Below, piece after piece: positions 52,479 to 61,899 of a stretch of 64,000 bases of DNA (within the stretch, counting starts at the first letter, position 1; every line of letters begins with the position of its first letter). The stretch lies in NCBI GenBank assembly GCA_031382215.1, contig JANMYQ010000145.1, positions 16,176 through 80,175 on the forward strand, given 5' to 3'. The DNA comes from LGRD01 sp031382215. Its GTDB lineage: Bacteria; Pseudomonadota; Gammaproteobacteria; Burkholderiales; Burkholderiaceae_C. The notes beneath the pieces were generated by a model. That model ran no database searches and had not been told where the DNA came from. It saw nothing but the letters and a program-made list of their open reading frames with translations. Position numbers and translations under genes: made by a program.

Positions 52479-53771
52479 ATGACCAACCCCCTGATCCCCA
52501 GCGCCTTCGCCCAGGCGGCCTCTTCGGCAGCGACGTCCGCGTCGTCCGCGGCATCGTCCGCTCCGCTGTGGACGCTCGAAGGCCTGCGCGCCGCCGACCC
52601 GGTGCTGGGCCTGGCGGTGCTGATGCTCGCCGCCATCCTGCTGGCCGAAGCGCTGCACCGCACCTGGCGCCTGCCGCGAGCCTGCGGCCACATGCTGATG
52701 GGTGCCATCGCCAGCCCCTTGCTGCTGCGCCTGATCGACCGCAACGACCTTGATGTGTGGAAGCCGCTGATCGACCTGGCCATTGGTGCGCTGCTGTTCG
52801 AACTGGGCACGCGCATCCGCCCGCGCTGGCTGCTCGACAACCCCGGCCTGGCACTGAGCTGCGTACTGCAGGCGGCCTTCAGCGGGCTGCTCGTGGCCGG
52901 CGCGCTGGTCGCGCTCGGGGCTCCGTGGCTGTCGGCCGCGGTGGTGGGCACGGTGGCCATGTCGACCTCGTCGGTCATCGTGCTGACGGCCACGCATGAG
53001 GTGCGTTCGCGCGGTCAGGTGACCGAGCGCTTGCTGCTGATGACGGTGGTCAACAGCGTCATCGCCGTGGTCGGCCTCAAGGTCCTGCGCGTGGTGCTGG
53101 CGTCCGACCTGCCGGGCAGCGAAGAATTGACCGCGGCGGTGGTGAGCGCGCTGCGCGTCATCGCCGGCTCGTTCCTGCTCGGCGTGGTGATGGGCTTGGC
53201 CTTGCACTACCTCGGCCCGCTGGTGCGCGGTACACCGGCAATGCCGGTGCTGCAGATTGCGCTGGTCATCACCGCCAGCATGCTGGCCGCGCAGTGGAAG
53301 CTGTCGCCGCTGCTGACCTTGTTGGTGGCCGGCATGGCCGCGCGTTCGCGCACCCCGCACGGCCTTACGGTCGAACCGCACCTGGGTTCCGCCGGCGCGG
53401 TGCTGAACGTGCTGCTGTTCATCTGCCTGGGCCTGCTGTTCACGCTCGACGGGCTGCTGACCCTGTGGCCCTGGGTGCTGGCCATCATCTTGGCCCGGCT
53501 GCTCGGCACCGGCATCGCGGTCGGCGCGATGGCACGCTACAGCGGCCTGGGCTGGCGCCAGGCCGCCGGGCTCACGCTGGCGCTGCAGCCCATCAGCAGC
53601 CTGGCCGTACTGCTGGCCACCGACACGTTCGGCTGGACGGCCCAGCTCCCGGGGGCCGATGCGAACACCCTGCAGGCGCTGCTGCTGGCGACCACGCTGA
53701 TGCAGATCAGCGGGCCGCTATGGGTCCAGCTGTCGCTGCGCCGCGTTGCGCGTGAATGCAACGCAGGCTGA
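52479..53771 (+). CDS. CPA2-type cation:proton antiporter (no TrkA-N domain)
   Basis: 430 residues with 12-13 predicted helices and a short N-terminus rich in Ala/Ser. Features of the CPA2 fold are LRLIDRNDLDVWKPLIDLAIGALLFELGTRI, GTVAMSTSSVIVLTATHEV and GGAL-type hinge sequences. It lacks the C-terminal nucleotide/glutathione-sensing domain of KefB/KefC, so it resembles GerN/NapA. It probably exchanges K+ or Na+ for H+; the ion is unknown. It lies between egtD and a GCS2 ligase gene. Confidence 0.87.
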   Translation: MTNPLIPSAFAQAASSAATSASSAASSAPLWTLEGLRAADPVLGLAVLMLAAILLAEALHRTWRLPRACGHMLMGAIASPLLLRLIDRNDLDVWKPLIDLAIGALLFELGTRIRPRWLLDNPGLALSCVLQAAFSGLLVAGALVALGAPWLSAAVVGTVAMSTSSVIVLTATHEVRSRGQVTERLLLMTVVNSVIAVVGLKVLRVVLASDLPGSEELTAAVVSALRVIAGSFLLGVVMGLALHYLGPLVRGTPAMPVLQIALVITASMLAAQWKLSPLLTLLVAGMAARSRTPHGLTVEPHLGSAGAVLNVLLFICLGLLFTLDGLLTLWPWVLAIILARLLGTGIAVGAMARYSGLGWRQAAGLTLALQPISSLAVLLATDTFGWTAQLPGADANTLQALLLATTLMQISGPLWVQLSLRRVARECNAG

Positions 53772-53797
53772 CTGGCCAGCCACCCGACACGCACCCC

Positions 53798-54925
53798 ATG
53801 CCGCTGCAAGACTTCACCCCCTCACAACCGCTCACGCTCGGCGTGGAGCTCGAGCTGCAGCTCGTCAGCACGCACGACTTCGACCTGGCGCCGCAGGCCG
53901 AAGACCTGTTGCGCGTGCTGAAGGGCCATACCGGCGGGTGGGACGTGAAACCCGAGATCACGCGCAGCATGATCGAGATCGGCACCTCGATCCAGCGCAG
54001 CCACCAGCCGCTGCTGGCCGAGTTGCGCGACCTGCGCGACCAGCTCTCCAGCGGCTGCCGCAAGCTCAACATCGGCATCGCCGGCGGCGGCACGCACGCT
54101 TACCAGCACTGGAGCGAGCAGCAGATATTTCCGGGCGAGCGCTTTCACTACATCAGCGAGCTTTACGGCTACCTGGCCAAGCAGTTCACCGTGTTCGGCC
54201 AGCATGTGCACGTGGGCTGCGAAGACGGCGACCGTGCGCTCTGGCTGCTGCACGCGCTGTCGCGCTACGTGCCGCACTTCATCGCGCTGTCGGCCTCGTC
54301 GCCGTTTGTGCAGGGCGTGGACACCGGCTTCGACTCGGCGCGGTTGAACTCGGTGTTCGCGTTCCCCCTGTCGGGCCGCGCACCGTTCTGCCTGACCTGG
54401 CGCGAGTTCGGCGCCTACTTCGACAAGATGGCCAGCACCGGCGTGGTCCAGTCGATGAAGGACTTCTACTGGGACATCCGCCCCAAGCCCGAATTCGGCA
54501 CCATCGAGCTGCGCGTGTGCGACACGCCGCTGACGGTCGAGATGGCCGCCGCGCTGGCCTGCTACCTGCAATCGATCTGCCGCTACCTGCGCGAAACGCG
54601 CCCGTTCGAGCCGACCGAAGACGACTATCTGGTCTACACCTTCAACCGCTTCCAGGCCTGCCGCTTCGGCCTGGACGGCGAGATCGTCGACCCCAAGACC
54701 AAACAGCGCATCAAGCTGCGCGACGACATCGTGCGCACGCTCGCCAACGTCGACGCGCACGCACTCGACCTGCAGGCACTCGACGCCAACAACCTGATCC
54801 GCGACACGCTGTTCACCGGTAACGGCGCACTCTGGCTGCGCGAGCAGCGCATCAAGGGCGCGCCGCTGTCGGCGGTGGTCGAAGCGGCGGCGAACCGCTG
54901 GATGGGCGATCCGCCACGCACCTGA
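53798..54925 (+). CDS. GCS2-family carboxylate-amine ligase (YbdK/EgtA-like)
   Basis: 375 residues. LTLGVELELQLVSTHDFDL, GGGTHAYQHW, QHVHVGCEDGDRALWLLHAL and RPKPEFGTIELRVCDTP are typical of the type 2 glutamate-cysteine ligase family. E. coli YbdK has weak gamma-glutamylcysteine ligase activity, while mycobacterial EgtA of the same superfamily supplies gamma-Glu-Cys for ergothioneine. ATG 53798 (MPLQDF) is preferred to 53756, which overlaps the antiporter gene. Confidence 0.88.
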   Translation: MPLQDFTPSQPLTLGVELELQLVSTHDFDLAPQAEDLLRVLKGHTGGWDVKPEITRSMIEIGTSIQRSHQPLLAELRDLRDQLSSGCRKLNIGIAGGGTHAYQHWSEQQIFPGERFHYISELYGYLAKQFTVFGQHVHVGCEDGDRALWLLHALSRYVPHFIALSASSPFVQGVDTGFDSARLNSVFAFPLSGRAPFCLTWREFGAYFDKMASTGVVQSMKDFYWDIRPKPEFGTIELRVCDTPLTVEMAAALACYLQSICRYLRETRPFEPTEDDYLVYTFNRFQACRFGLDGEIVDPKTKQRIKLRDDIVRTLANVDAHALDLQALDANNLIRDTLFTGNGALWLREQRIKGAPLSAVVEAAANRWMGDPPRT

Positions 54926-54950
54926 AGCAGCGCGCGCCGGAGGGCTCGGA

Positions 54951-55658
54951 TCAGCGCGACGGCATGCCGTCCGGATACGGCGGCGCCGGGCGGGCCATCG
55001 GCGCGAAGTGCAGCAACTGGGTGCCCGCCGTGGCGGCCAGGGTGGTGGCGCTGCCCAGACCGAAGTCTTCGCTGCCCCCGACCCGCCGGTAGCGCCACTG
55101 CGTCTGGTTGCGCCAGGTGCCTGCCGTGCTGAGGTTGCGGTCGATCACCGGCTGCACGCGTGCGCCTTTGGCACCCAGGTCGGCGACCATCTTCTGGAAC
55201 GCACCGCGCAGCCGCGGCCCGTTCGTCTGCTCGGCCCACACGATGCAGCGCCGGTCCTCACCCGCCGCCAACAGCACGCGCCCGCCGCTGTCCGGCGCGG
55301 CCAGCACGGTGCCGGCAGCACCACTGAGCAGGTCTTCAGCACCGGTGCGCAACGGGTCGAGCGGCTCGAAGCCCTGCGCCAGCGCCCAGTCCACCACCAC
55401 GCTGGATTGGCCTTCACCGCGCACACAGCCGTCAAGGAAGATCTGCACCACCGCCTGGGCCGTGGGCGCCACACCCGCCGGAGCTGACGAGGGCGGCGGT
55501 TGCGGTGCGAGCGACGGCTCCAGAATCGGCGCCTCGCGCAACGGCGCCGATTGCGCGCCAGCACCGGCCGCGCCGAACAGCAGCGCCGAAGCGATGACGA
55601 TAGCGATCATCGGGGTTGCGGTTGCGGTTGCGGTTGCGGTTGCGGTTGCGATGGTCAT
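54951..55658 (-). CDS. Secreted protein of unknown function with repeat-bearing N-terminus
   Basis: 235 residues. ATG 55658 gives MTI followed by six Ala-Thr pairs, Pro-Met, and a signal peptide core (IAIVIASALLFGAAGAGAQS). The mature part (LDGCVRGEGQSSVVVDWALAQG; VLLAAGEDRRCIVWAEQTNG) loosely resembles NMCC_0638-type secreted proteins, with a pair of cysteines likely bonded. The Ala-Thr pairs come from a hexanucleotide repeat, so precursor length may vary. Start 55715 is possible but would bury the signal peptide. Confidence 0.6.
   Translation of the reverse strand: MTIATATATATATATPMIAIVIASALLFGAAGAGAQSAPLREAPILEPSLAPQPPPSSAPAGVAPTAQAVVQIFLDGCVRGEGQSSVVVDWALAQGFEPLDPLRTGAEDLLSGAAGTVLAAPDSGGRVLLAAGEDRRCIVWAEQTNGPRLRGAFQKMVADLGAKGARVQPVIDRNLSTAGTWRNQTQWRYRRVGGSEDFGLGSATTLAATAGTQLLHFAPMARPAPPYPDGMPSR
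55614..55649. repeat. Hexanucleotide microsatellite, GGTTGC x 6
   Basis: Six perfect copies of GGTTGC (GCAACC on the coding strand) inside the signal-peptide region of the minus-strand gene. Gain or loss of units changes the protein by two residues without frameshift. Confidence 0.95.
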
Positions 55659-55764
55659 GGCGTCCGCATGCGGGCGAGCGGCCGAATCAAAGCGGCAAAG
55701 TTCAGGGAGCGACATGCCGCAACGATAGCGCGCGCCGGCACCGCCCGTGCGCCCGCGCACCTCT

Positions 55765-56304
55765 TCAGCCGGGCACGATGCGCGGCGGGTCGGGGTGCAG
55801 GCGTGCCATCGAATACGCGTCCACATACTGCCCGTCACGCAGCGCATAACCTCGGAACGTGCCTTCCATTTCGAAACCGAACTTGCGGTACAAGTGGATC
55901 GCGGCGGCGTTGTCGCAATACACCGTCAGCTCCAAGCGCAGCGCACCGACCCAGCGGTCGGTGTAGTCGCACAGCGCGGCCATCAACGCCGAACCCACGC
56001 CCTGGCCTTGCGCCTCGGGCAACACCGAAATTCCCAAGGTCAGCGCATGGCGGCGCCGCAACGCCGGGCCTACCGGGTGCAGGCCGCACGAACCCGCCAC
56101 GGCACCGTCGCGTTCAGCTACCAGCATCAGATCGGGTTTGCCTGCAGCGGTGAGTTCGGCCAGGCGGGTGCGCCAGGTTTCTTCGTCGGTGTAAGGCAGT
56201 TGCATCAGGCCCGGGTAGACCGCCGGGTCGCCCATCATTCGGGCGAAGGCCGCGGCGTCCTGGGTCGAGGCCCGGCGAATCGTGATCGCGGAATTGATCG
56301 TCAT
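55765..56304 (-). CDS. GNAT family N-acetyltransferase
   Basis: 179 residues: ITIRRASTQDAAAFARMM, the acetyl-CoA pyrophosphate loop VLPEAQGQGVGSALMAAL and NAAAIHLYRKFGFEMEGTFRGYALRDGQYVD (split), which is RimJ/SpeG-like. The substrate is unknown. ATG 56304 (MTINSA) is chosen; 56313 is an alternative. Confidence 0.87.
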   Translation of the reverse strand: MTINSAITIRRASTQDAAAFARMMGDPAVYPGLMQLPYTDEETWRTRLAELTAAGKPDLMLVAERDGAVAGSCGLHPVGPALRRRHALTLGISVLPEAQGQGVGSALMAALCDYTDRWVGALRLELTVYCDNAAAIHLYRKFGFEMEGTFRGYALRDGQYVDAYSMARLHPDPPRIVPG

Positions 56305-56343
56305 GACAGGCACTCCATCAATGGACGCCCGAACGATAACGCG

Positions 56344-57099
56344 CTATCCGGGAGGCGGCGCAGGGTAGACGATGCGCTGCACGATCTGGTCGACGAAGAT
56401 CAACAGCGCCAGGCTCAGCGCCACACCCGACACCAGCAGCGGCAGGTCGGTCGAGCGAATGACGCCGAAACCGCCCGGGAAATCCAGCCGGTTCGGCGTG
56501 GTGCAAACATAGTCGGCCGCCGCCATGCCGGTGTAGTGCATGGTGCAGACGGCCACGCCCATGACCGCCGCGGCCAACACCCGAAAGCCGCGCGCCGGCG
56601 TGTTGAAGGCCAGCCACAGCGCCGCCGTGGCCGCGGCCACCGCGATCAGCACCGACAGCGCCACCATGCCCAGGCTCCAATCGACGTAACCGCCGAAGCG
56701 CATGCCGACCATGCCCAGGTAGTGCATCACCGCCACGCCGATGCCGAGCAAGGCGCCGGCAATGGCGATGCGCTTGAGGTTGCCGGGCTCGCGCGCCACG
56801 TAAGCCAGTGCCATCGATGCGGCGGCCACGGCGGCGACCAGCGAAATCAGCGTCTCGAACAGCGAATAACCGCGGGCCACGTCGAGCTTGAGCGCCACCA
56901 TGCCGATGAAGTGCATCGACCACACGCCGATGCCGCCGAGCGCCAGCCCGGCGGTCACGGTGTTCAGACGGCTGATGCTGCCGTCGGCGCGCCGCATCAG
57001 GCTCGCGGCGCGCAACGCCACCAGCGAGCCCAGGAACGAGATCACGTACGACAGCGCAATCAGCTGGCCGTTCCAGGTTGAAGCGACTGCACTGTTCAT
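56344..57099 (-). CDS. Stand-alone MHYT-domain integral membrane protein
   Basis: 251 residues with seven hydrophobic helices and three MHYT-type motifs: SMHFIGM, VMHYLGM and TMHYTGM. The family is proposed to sense O2, CO or NO through a metal bound by Met/His. Usually it is fused to GGDEF/EAL domains; here no output domain is present. ATG 57099 is preferred over 57294. Confidence 0.9.
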   Translation of the reverse strand: MNSAVASTWNGQLIALSYVISFLGSLVALRAASLMRRADGSISRLNTVTAGLALGGIGVWSMHFIGMVALKLDVARGYSLFETLISLVAAVAAASMALAYVAREPGNLKRIAIAGALLGIGVAVMHYLGMVGMRFGGYVDWSLGMVALSVLIAVAAATAALWLAFNTPARGFRVLAAAVMGVAVCTMHYTGMAAADYVCTTPNRLDFPGGFGVIRSTDLPLLVSGVALSLALLIFVDQIVQRIVYPAPPPG

Positions 57100-57220
57100 G
57101 GAGCTTTCCTTGCTGTTGGCATGCTGCGCACCATACGCGCGCATGCACAGCTTGCAAGGACTGATACGTAACTGCGACGTGAAGGTTGTCAGCGTCGGCA
57201 GGTGCGCTCCCCGATCCTCG

Positions 57221-60200
57221 TCAGTCCCGCGAAGCCGGCATGCCCTCGGGAATGGCACCCCCACCGCCCGGCGCCGCGGCGGCCTTGGGATCACGCACGA
57301 GGTAGCTGTACAGCACGGGCACCACCACCAGCGTCAACAGCGTCGAGGTGATCACGCCGCCGATGATCGCCCGCCCCATCGGCGCCTGAATCTCGCCACC
57401 CTCGTTCAGCGCCAGCGCGAGCGGCAACATGCCGAACACCATCGCGCTGGTGGTCATGATGATCGGCCGCATGCGCACCAGCCCCGCCTGCAGCAGCGCC
57501 TCGGGTGTGCTCAGGCCGGCCTTGCGGCCCTGGTTTGCAAAGTCCACCAGCAGGATCGCGTTCTTGATCACCAGGCCCATCAGCATCACCAGGCCGATCA
57601 TCGAGAACACATTGAGGGTCGACTTCCACAACAGCAGAGCGAGCATCACGCCGATCAGGCTCAGCGGCAGCGACGCCATGATCGCCAGCGGCTGCAAGAA
57701 GCTGCCGAACTGGCTCGCCAGCACGATGTAGATGAAGATCACGCTCAAGGCGAGCGCGCCGATCATTGCGCGGAAGGCTTCTTCCTGCTCCTTGGTCGCG
57801 CCGCCCACGTCGAAGCTGAAGCCGGGTGGCAGCTTGGTGGCCTTCACCAACTCTTGCACCTCTTTTCCAGCGTCGCCCGACGGGCGGCCCTCGACGCCGG
57901 CGAAGATCGCCTCGCGGCGTTGCAGGTTCTGGCGCCGGATCACCTCGGGATTCACGATCGGCTCGATGCTGGCGACCGACGCCAACGCGATCGGCGTGCC
58001 GTCCTTTGCAAACGCCACCGGCAGCCCACGCAATTGTTCGACCTTCTCGCGCTGCTCGGCCGGCAGGCGCAACTCCACCTCGACCTGCTGGCCGTCCGGC
58101 GTGGTCCAGTACGTCGCGACCTCGCCATTCACATACGCGCGCAGGCTCGACGCGAGTTGCGGAGCCGTGAGCCCAAGCTCGCGCACCGCACCCGGGTTGA
58201 GCCGCACCGCATAGGCCGGCAGCCCGGGCTTGACCGACACCTCGACATCGACGATGCCCTTGATCTTGCGCACGTCATCAGCAAGCTGGCGCGTGATCGT
58301 GGCCAGGCCCTCGGGGTCGCTGCCGAGCACCGCCACGTAAATCGGCCGGTCGAAGCCGACCGACACCTCGATGCCTGGGATCTTCGCGATCTGCGCGCGG
58401 ATCGCGTCTTCCACCTGCTTCTGGCTGCGCGTGCGTTCGGCGCGCGGCTTCAGGCTGATGTTGAGCGAGGCCTGGTTGCGCCCGACCGCCAGCCCCGAGC
58501 CCTGCCCGCCGACGGTGGTGGACACGCTGCGCACCTCGGGCATGGCCAGCACCACCTCCTCGACCTGGCGGATCTTCGCGTCGCTGCGCGCCAGGCTCGA
58601 GCCCACCGGCATGCGCACGCTGAGCTGCGTGAAGCCCTGGTCGGTCTGCGGCACGAACTCGCTGCCCACCAGCGGCGCCAGCCCCAGCGCGCCGCCGAAG
58701 CTGGCCAGCCCGACCAGCAGCACCACCGCGCGCGGTGTCAGCGTGGCACGCCGCCAAGTTCGCGGCTGCGTGGTGATGCGCCGGCCCTGCGCGTCGAACG
58801 GCCGCCCGAACGACGGCCACGGCATGCGGTATCGCCGCGCGCTGAAGGCCCAGTGGATCAGCGCCTCGTAAACGGCGTGCAGCCCGTCCATCATGCGGTC
58901 GGTGCCGCGCAGCAGCGCGCCGATCATTGGCAGTTGGTGCAGGTGCGCTGATGGCGGGTCTTTCCAGACGCTCGACAACATCGGGTCGAGCGTGAAGCTC
59001 ACGAACAGGCTCACCAGCACCGCCACTGTGACCGTGAGCCCGAACGCGACGAAGAACTTGCCGACGATGCCACCCATGAAGGCCACCGGCACGAACACAG
59101 CGCACAGCGCCAAGGTGGTGGCCATCACCGCCAAGCCGATCTCGTCGGTGCCTTCGAGGGAGGCACGTTTGTGGTCCTTGCCCAGGTGCACGTGGCGCAC
59201 GATGTTCTCGCGCACCACGATCGCATCGTCGATGAGCAGCCCGATGCACAGGCTCAGCGCCATCATCGTCATGAAGTTGAGCGTGAAGCCGAACGCATGG
59301 ATCGCGATGAACGACGCGATCACCGAGATCGGCAAGGTGAGGCCGGTGATGATGGTCGAGCGCCACGAGTGCAGGAACAGGAACACGATGACGACCGTCA
59401 GCAGCGCGCCTTCAATCAAGGTGTGCTGCAGCCCGCGCAGCGAGTTCTTCACCCAGTCGCTGTTGGCGTAGACCAGCTTGAGCTCCACACCGGCCGGCAG
59501 TTGCGCACGCAGTTCTTCGGCCGCAGCCTTGACCGCATCGCCAGTGGCCACGATGTTGGCGTCTTGTTGCTTGAAGATGTTGAAGCTGACCGCAGGCTGG
59601 CCGTTGATGCGCGCGAGCGAATCGGGCTCGCGCTCGCGTTCCACCAGGGTGCCCAGGTCGCCCAGCGTCACCGCCAGACCGGCACGGCGCGCGACCACCA
59701 GGTCGGCGAACTGCTTCGGGTCGCGCACCCGGCCTTCCACGCGCAGCAGTGAGTCCTGCACCGGGTCGCTCAGCAGCCCGACCGGCTGGTCGGCATTGGC
59801 CTCGCGCAGAGCACTGGCAATCTCGGCCGGCGTGACTGCGTAAGCGCGCAGCCGGTCGGGCGCCAGGTCGATGCGCACCTGGCGAACGGCCAGGCCCGAC
59901 ACGTCCACGCGCGCCACGCCTTCGACGCGCTGGAGGCGCTTGTAGACCGTCTGGTCAGCGATCAGCGACAGCTCGCGGGCGCTCCGGTCGGTGCTGAGCA
60001 AGGCCATCACGACGGTCGGCTGCGCGTTGTCGCCATCGAAGCGAACCACCGTCGGCGCCTTGGCGTCTTTCGGGAACAGCGCCTGCACCGCGGCCATGCG
60101 ATCGCGCACGTCCTGCATCGCACGGCCCATGTCGGCGCTGAGCGTGAACTCCACGCTGGTCTGGCTGCGGCCTTCGAAGCTGCGCGAGGTGATGCGCTTG

Positions 60201-60430
60201 ACGCCAGCGATGCTGTTCAGCGCCTCTTCAGCGAGCTTGGTCACCTCACGCTCCACCGCCTCGGGCGACGCGCCGGGGTAGGCGATGTCGATGAAGGCCA
60301 CCGGCAGCGCCACGTCGGGCATCTGCTCCACGCCCAGGCGCGCGTAAGAGAAAAGCCCCAGCACGCACAGCGCCACCATCACCATCGTGGCAAAGACAGG
60401 GTTGTTGATCGAAACGCGGGTCATCCACAT
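57221..60430 (-). CDS. RND efflux transporter permease (HAE1/AcrB-like)
   Basis: 1069 residues, 12 helices and two large periplasmic loops. The first helix is VSINNPVFATMVMVALCVLGLFSY, the proton-relay region in helix 4 is LCIGLLIDDAIVVREN, and GFTQLSVRMPVGSSL and ALALNEGGEIQAPMGRAIIGG mark the loops. It exports hydrophobic compounds with the adaptor encoded upstream; no outer-membrane channel gene is in the window. ATG 60430 is preferred to 60586, whose extra residues come from the palindromic spacer. Confidence 0.93.
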   Translation of the reverse strand: MWMTRVSINNPVFATMVMVALCVLGLFSYARLGVEQMPDVALPVAFIDIAYPGASPEAVEREVTKLAEEALNSIAGVKRITSRSFEGRSQTSVEFTLSADMGRAMQDVRDRMAAVQALFPKDAKAPTVVRFDGDNAQPTVVMALLSTDRSARELSLIADQTVYKRLQRVEGVARVDVSGLAVRQVRIDLAPDRLRAYAVTPAEIASALREANADQPVGLLSDPVQDSLLRVEGRVRDPKQFADLVVARRAGLAVTLGDLGTLVEREREPDSLARINGQPAVSFNIFKQQDANIVATGDAVKAAAEELRAQLPAGVELKLVYANSDWVKNSLRGLQHTLIEGALLTVVIVFLFLHSWRSTIITGLTLPISVIASFIAIHAFGFTLNFMTMMALSLCIGLLIDDAIVVRENIVRHVHLGKDHKRASLEGTDEIGLAVMATTLALCAVFVPVAFMGGIVGKFFVAFGLTVTVAVLVSLFVSFTLDPMLSSVWKDPPSAHLHQLPMIGALLRGTDRMMDGLHAVYEALIHWAFSARRYRMPWPSFGRPFDAQGRRITTQPRTWRRATLTPRAVVLLVGLASFGGALGLAPLVGSEFVPQTDQGFTQLSVRMPVGSSLARSDAKIRQVEEVVLAMPEVRSVSTTVGGQGSGLAVGRNQASLNISLKPRAERTRSQKQVEDAIRAQIAKIPGIEVSVGFDRPIYVAVLGSDPEGLATITRQLADDVRKIKGIVDVEVSVKPGLPAYAVRLNPGAVRELGLTAPQLASSLRAYVNGEVATYWTTPDGQQVEVELRLPAEQREKVEQLRGLPVAFAKDGTPIALASVASIEPIVNPEVIRRQNLQRREAIFAGVEGRPSGDAGKEVQELVKATKLPPGFSFDVGGATKEQEEAFRAMIGALALSVIFIYIVLASQFGSFLQPLAIMASLPLSLIGVMLALLLWKSTLNVFSMIGLVMLMGLVIKNAILLVDFANQGRKAGLSTPEALLQAGLVRMRPIIMTTSAMVFGMLPLALALNEGGEIQAPMGRAIIGGVITSTLLTLVVVPVLYSYLVRDPKAAAAPGGGGAIPEGMPASRD

Positions 60431-60466
60431 GCTTGCAAACTCCGAAACAGGCCCCCTCGCCCCTTT

Positions 60467-60565
60467 GGGGAGAGAGTTGGGGTGAGGGGTCGCGCGCTGT
60501 CGGCAACCGTTGCTGCCCTCACCCCTGCCCTCTCCCAGGGCCACGAAGAGGCCCCTTCGTGGCCC
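60467..60565. repeat. REP-like inverted repeat and hairpin between RND genes
   Basis: Two divergent copies of a CCCTCACCCC(N)CTCTCCC-type element (60467-60489 and 60516-60536, inverted) are followed by GGGCCACGAAG, loop AGGCCC, CTTCGTGGCCC, a perfect 11-bp stem (60538-60565). This resembles extragenic palindromes seen in many proteobacteria. Confidence 0.8.
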
Positions 60566-60586
60566 TCGGAGAGGGAGAAAATCCAC

Positions 60587-61768
60587 CTACCGCGCGCTGG
60601 CCGAGGCCGGCGCCGACGCCACCGCGCCCTTGGCCGACTGACCGCCCTTGCCGGCCATCACCACCGCCTTGCCGCCTTCCTTCAGGTTGTCGAAGCGCGC
60701 GGCCAGCACCTGCGCGGTGGGGGCCACGCCGTCGAGGATCTCGACGCGCCCCTGCGCCGCATCGCGCCGGCCGGTGGTGACGGTGCGGCGCAGCAGCGCG
60801 CCGTTCTCGATCAGCCACACATGCTCCTGGCCTGAGGTCTGGCCGACCGCGGCGAGCGGCACCGTCAGGCGCTCGGCCGGGTCGCGCAGTTGCACGCGTG
60901 CCATCGCGTACTGGCCGGCGCGGTACGTCTCTTTCGGGTTCGGCAACGCAATCGTCACGCCGATCGAGCGTGTGCCCGCCTCGGCTGCCGGGGCAATGCG
61001 CCCGATCGTGCCGGCCACCGCCTGCGCCACGCCTTCCACCTGCACCTGCACCGCCATGCCCGGCGCCAGCTGCGCCACCTCGTGCGTGCCCACGCTGCCC
61101 ACCAGCTCCAGCAGCGACAGGTCGACCAGCGTCAGCACGTTCTGCTCGACGCTGAGCTTTTCACCGGGCAGCACATGGCGCTTGGCGACCACGCCACTGA
61201 TGGGCGCCACCAGCGCCGCGTCGCGCAGGCTCACGCGGCTGGTGCTGAGCTGCGCCTGCGACGCAGCGAGGAGCGCGCGTGCCGACTCCAGCGCCGCGGC
61301 ACTCGCCTCGAGCGCGGTGCCAGAGATGAACTGCTGGTCGGCCAGGCGCTGGTTGGCCTGGTGCTGGCGCTCGACCTGCGCGAGCTGCGCGCGCGACGAT
61401 TCGAGCGCCGCGCTGCGTTCGGTGATGCGGCTGTTCAGGTCGGCCAGGTCGACCTTGCCGAGCACCTGGCCGGCCTTCACGCGGCTGCCCTCGGCGACGT
61501 TTAGCGACAGCAAGGTGCCGGGCGCCTTGACCCGCACCACCGCCGTGCCCGGCGCCACCAGCGGGCCCGAGAACTGAATCCACTGCGGCAGCGACACGCG
61601 CTGCGGCGCCACCACCTCGGCGGCGCTGAACTCGAGCGTCACGTTGGCGGCTTCGGCCTTCTTGCGCTCCTCTTCGGCCTTGCTCGCCTGCATGCGCAAG
61701 GCCACCATTGCCGCGATGCCGGCCACCGCCAGCAGCGCCACCCCCCCGATCCACCACGCCTTGCGCAT
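60587..61768 (-). CDS. RND efflux periplasmic adaptor (HlyD/AcrA-like)
   Basis: 393 residues. N-terminal membrane anchor (WWIGGVALLAVAGIAAMVAL), lipoyl domain halves (VVRVKAPGTLLSLNVAEGSRVKAGQVLGKV split; AALVAPISGVVAKRHVLPGE), a helical hairpin (ERSAALESSRAQLAQVERQ), beta-barrel and membrane-proximal domains (YAMARVQLRDPAERLTVPL). It links the RND pump to an outer-membrane channel. It is upstream of the pump gene, separated by a 156-bp palindrome-rich gap. Confidence 0.92.
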   Translation of the reverse strand: MRKAWWIGGVALLAVAGIAAMVALRMQASKAEEERKKAEAANVTLEFSAAEVVAPQRVSLPQWIQFSGPLVAPGTAVVRVKAPGTLLSLNVAEGSRVKAGQVLGKVDLADLNSRITERSAALESSRAQLAQVERQHQANQRLADQQFISGTALEASAAALESARALLAASQAQLSTSRVSLRDAALVAPISGVVAKRHVLPGEKLSVEQNVLTLVDLSLLELVGSVGTHEVAQLAPGMAVQVQVEGVAQAVAGTIGRIAPAAEAGTRSIGVTIALPNPKETYRAGQYAMARVQLRDPAERLTVPLAAVGQTSGQEHVWLIENGALLRRTVTTGRRDAAQGRVEILDGVAPTAQVLAARFDNLKEGGKAVVMAGKGGQSAKGAVASAPASASAR

Positions 61769-61899
61769 CGAACGCCCCTATCCTCGTTGTCCTTGTAGTC
61801 TCTCTGGTCAGCCGCGGCAGTGTATGAATCCCGGCCCGAACTGCAAGCCCGGGTGCGACAGACTGCAGATCGGCGGGGGCCGGCTGCAAGCCCGGCCCC

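Noticed and set aside
55614..55649. Frameshifting phase-variation switch
   Set aside because: Units are 6 bp, so the frame is preserved; only length variation is possible.
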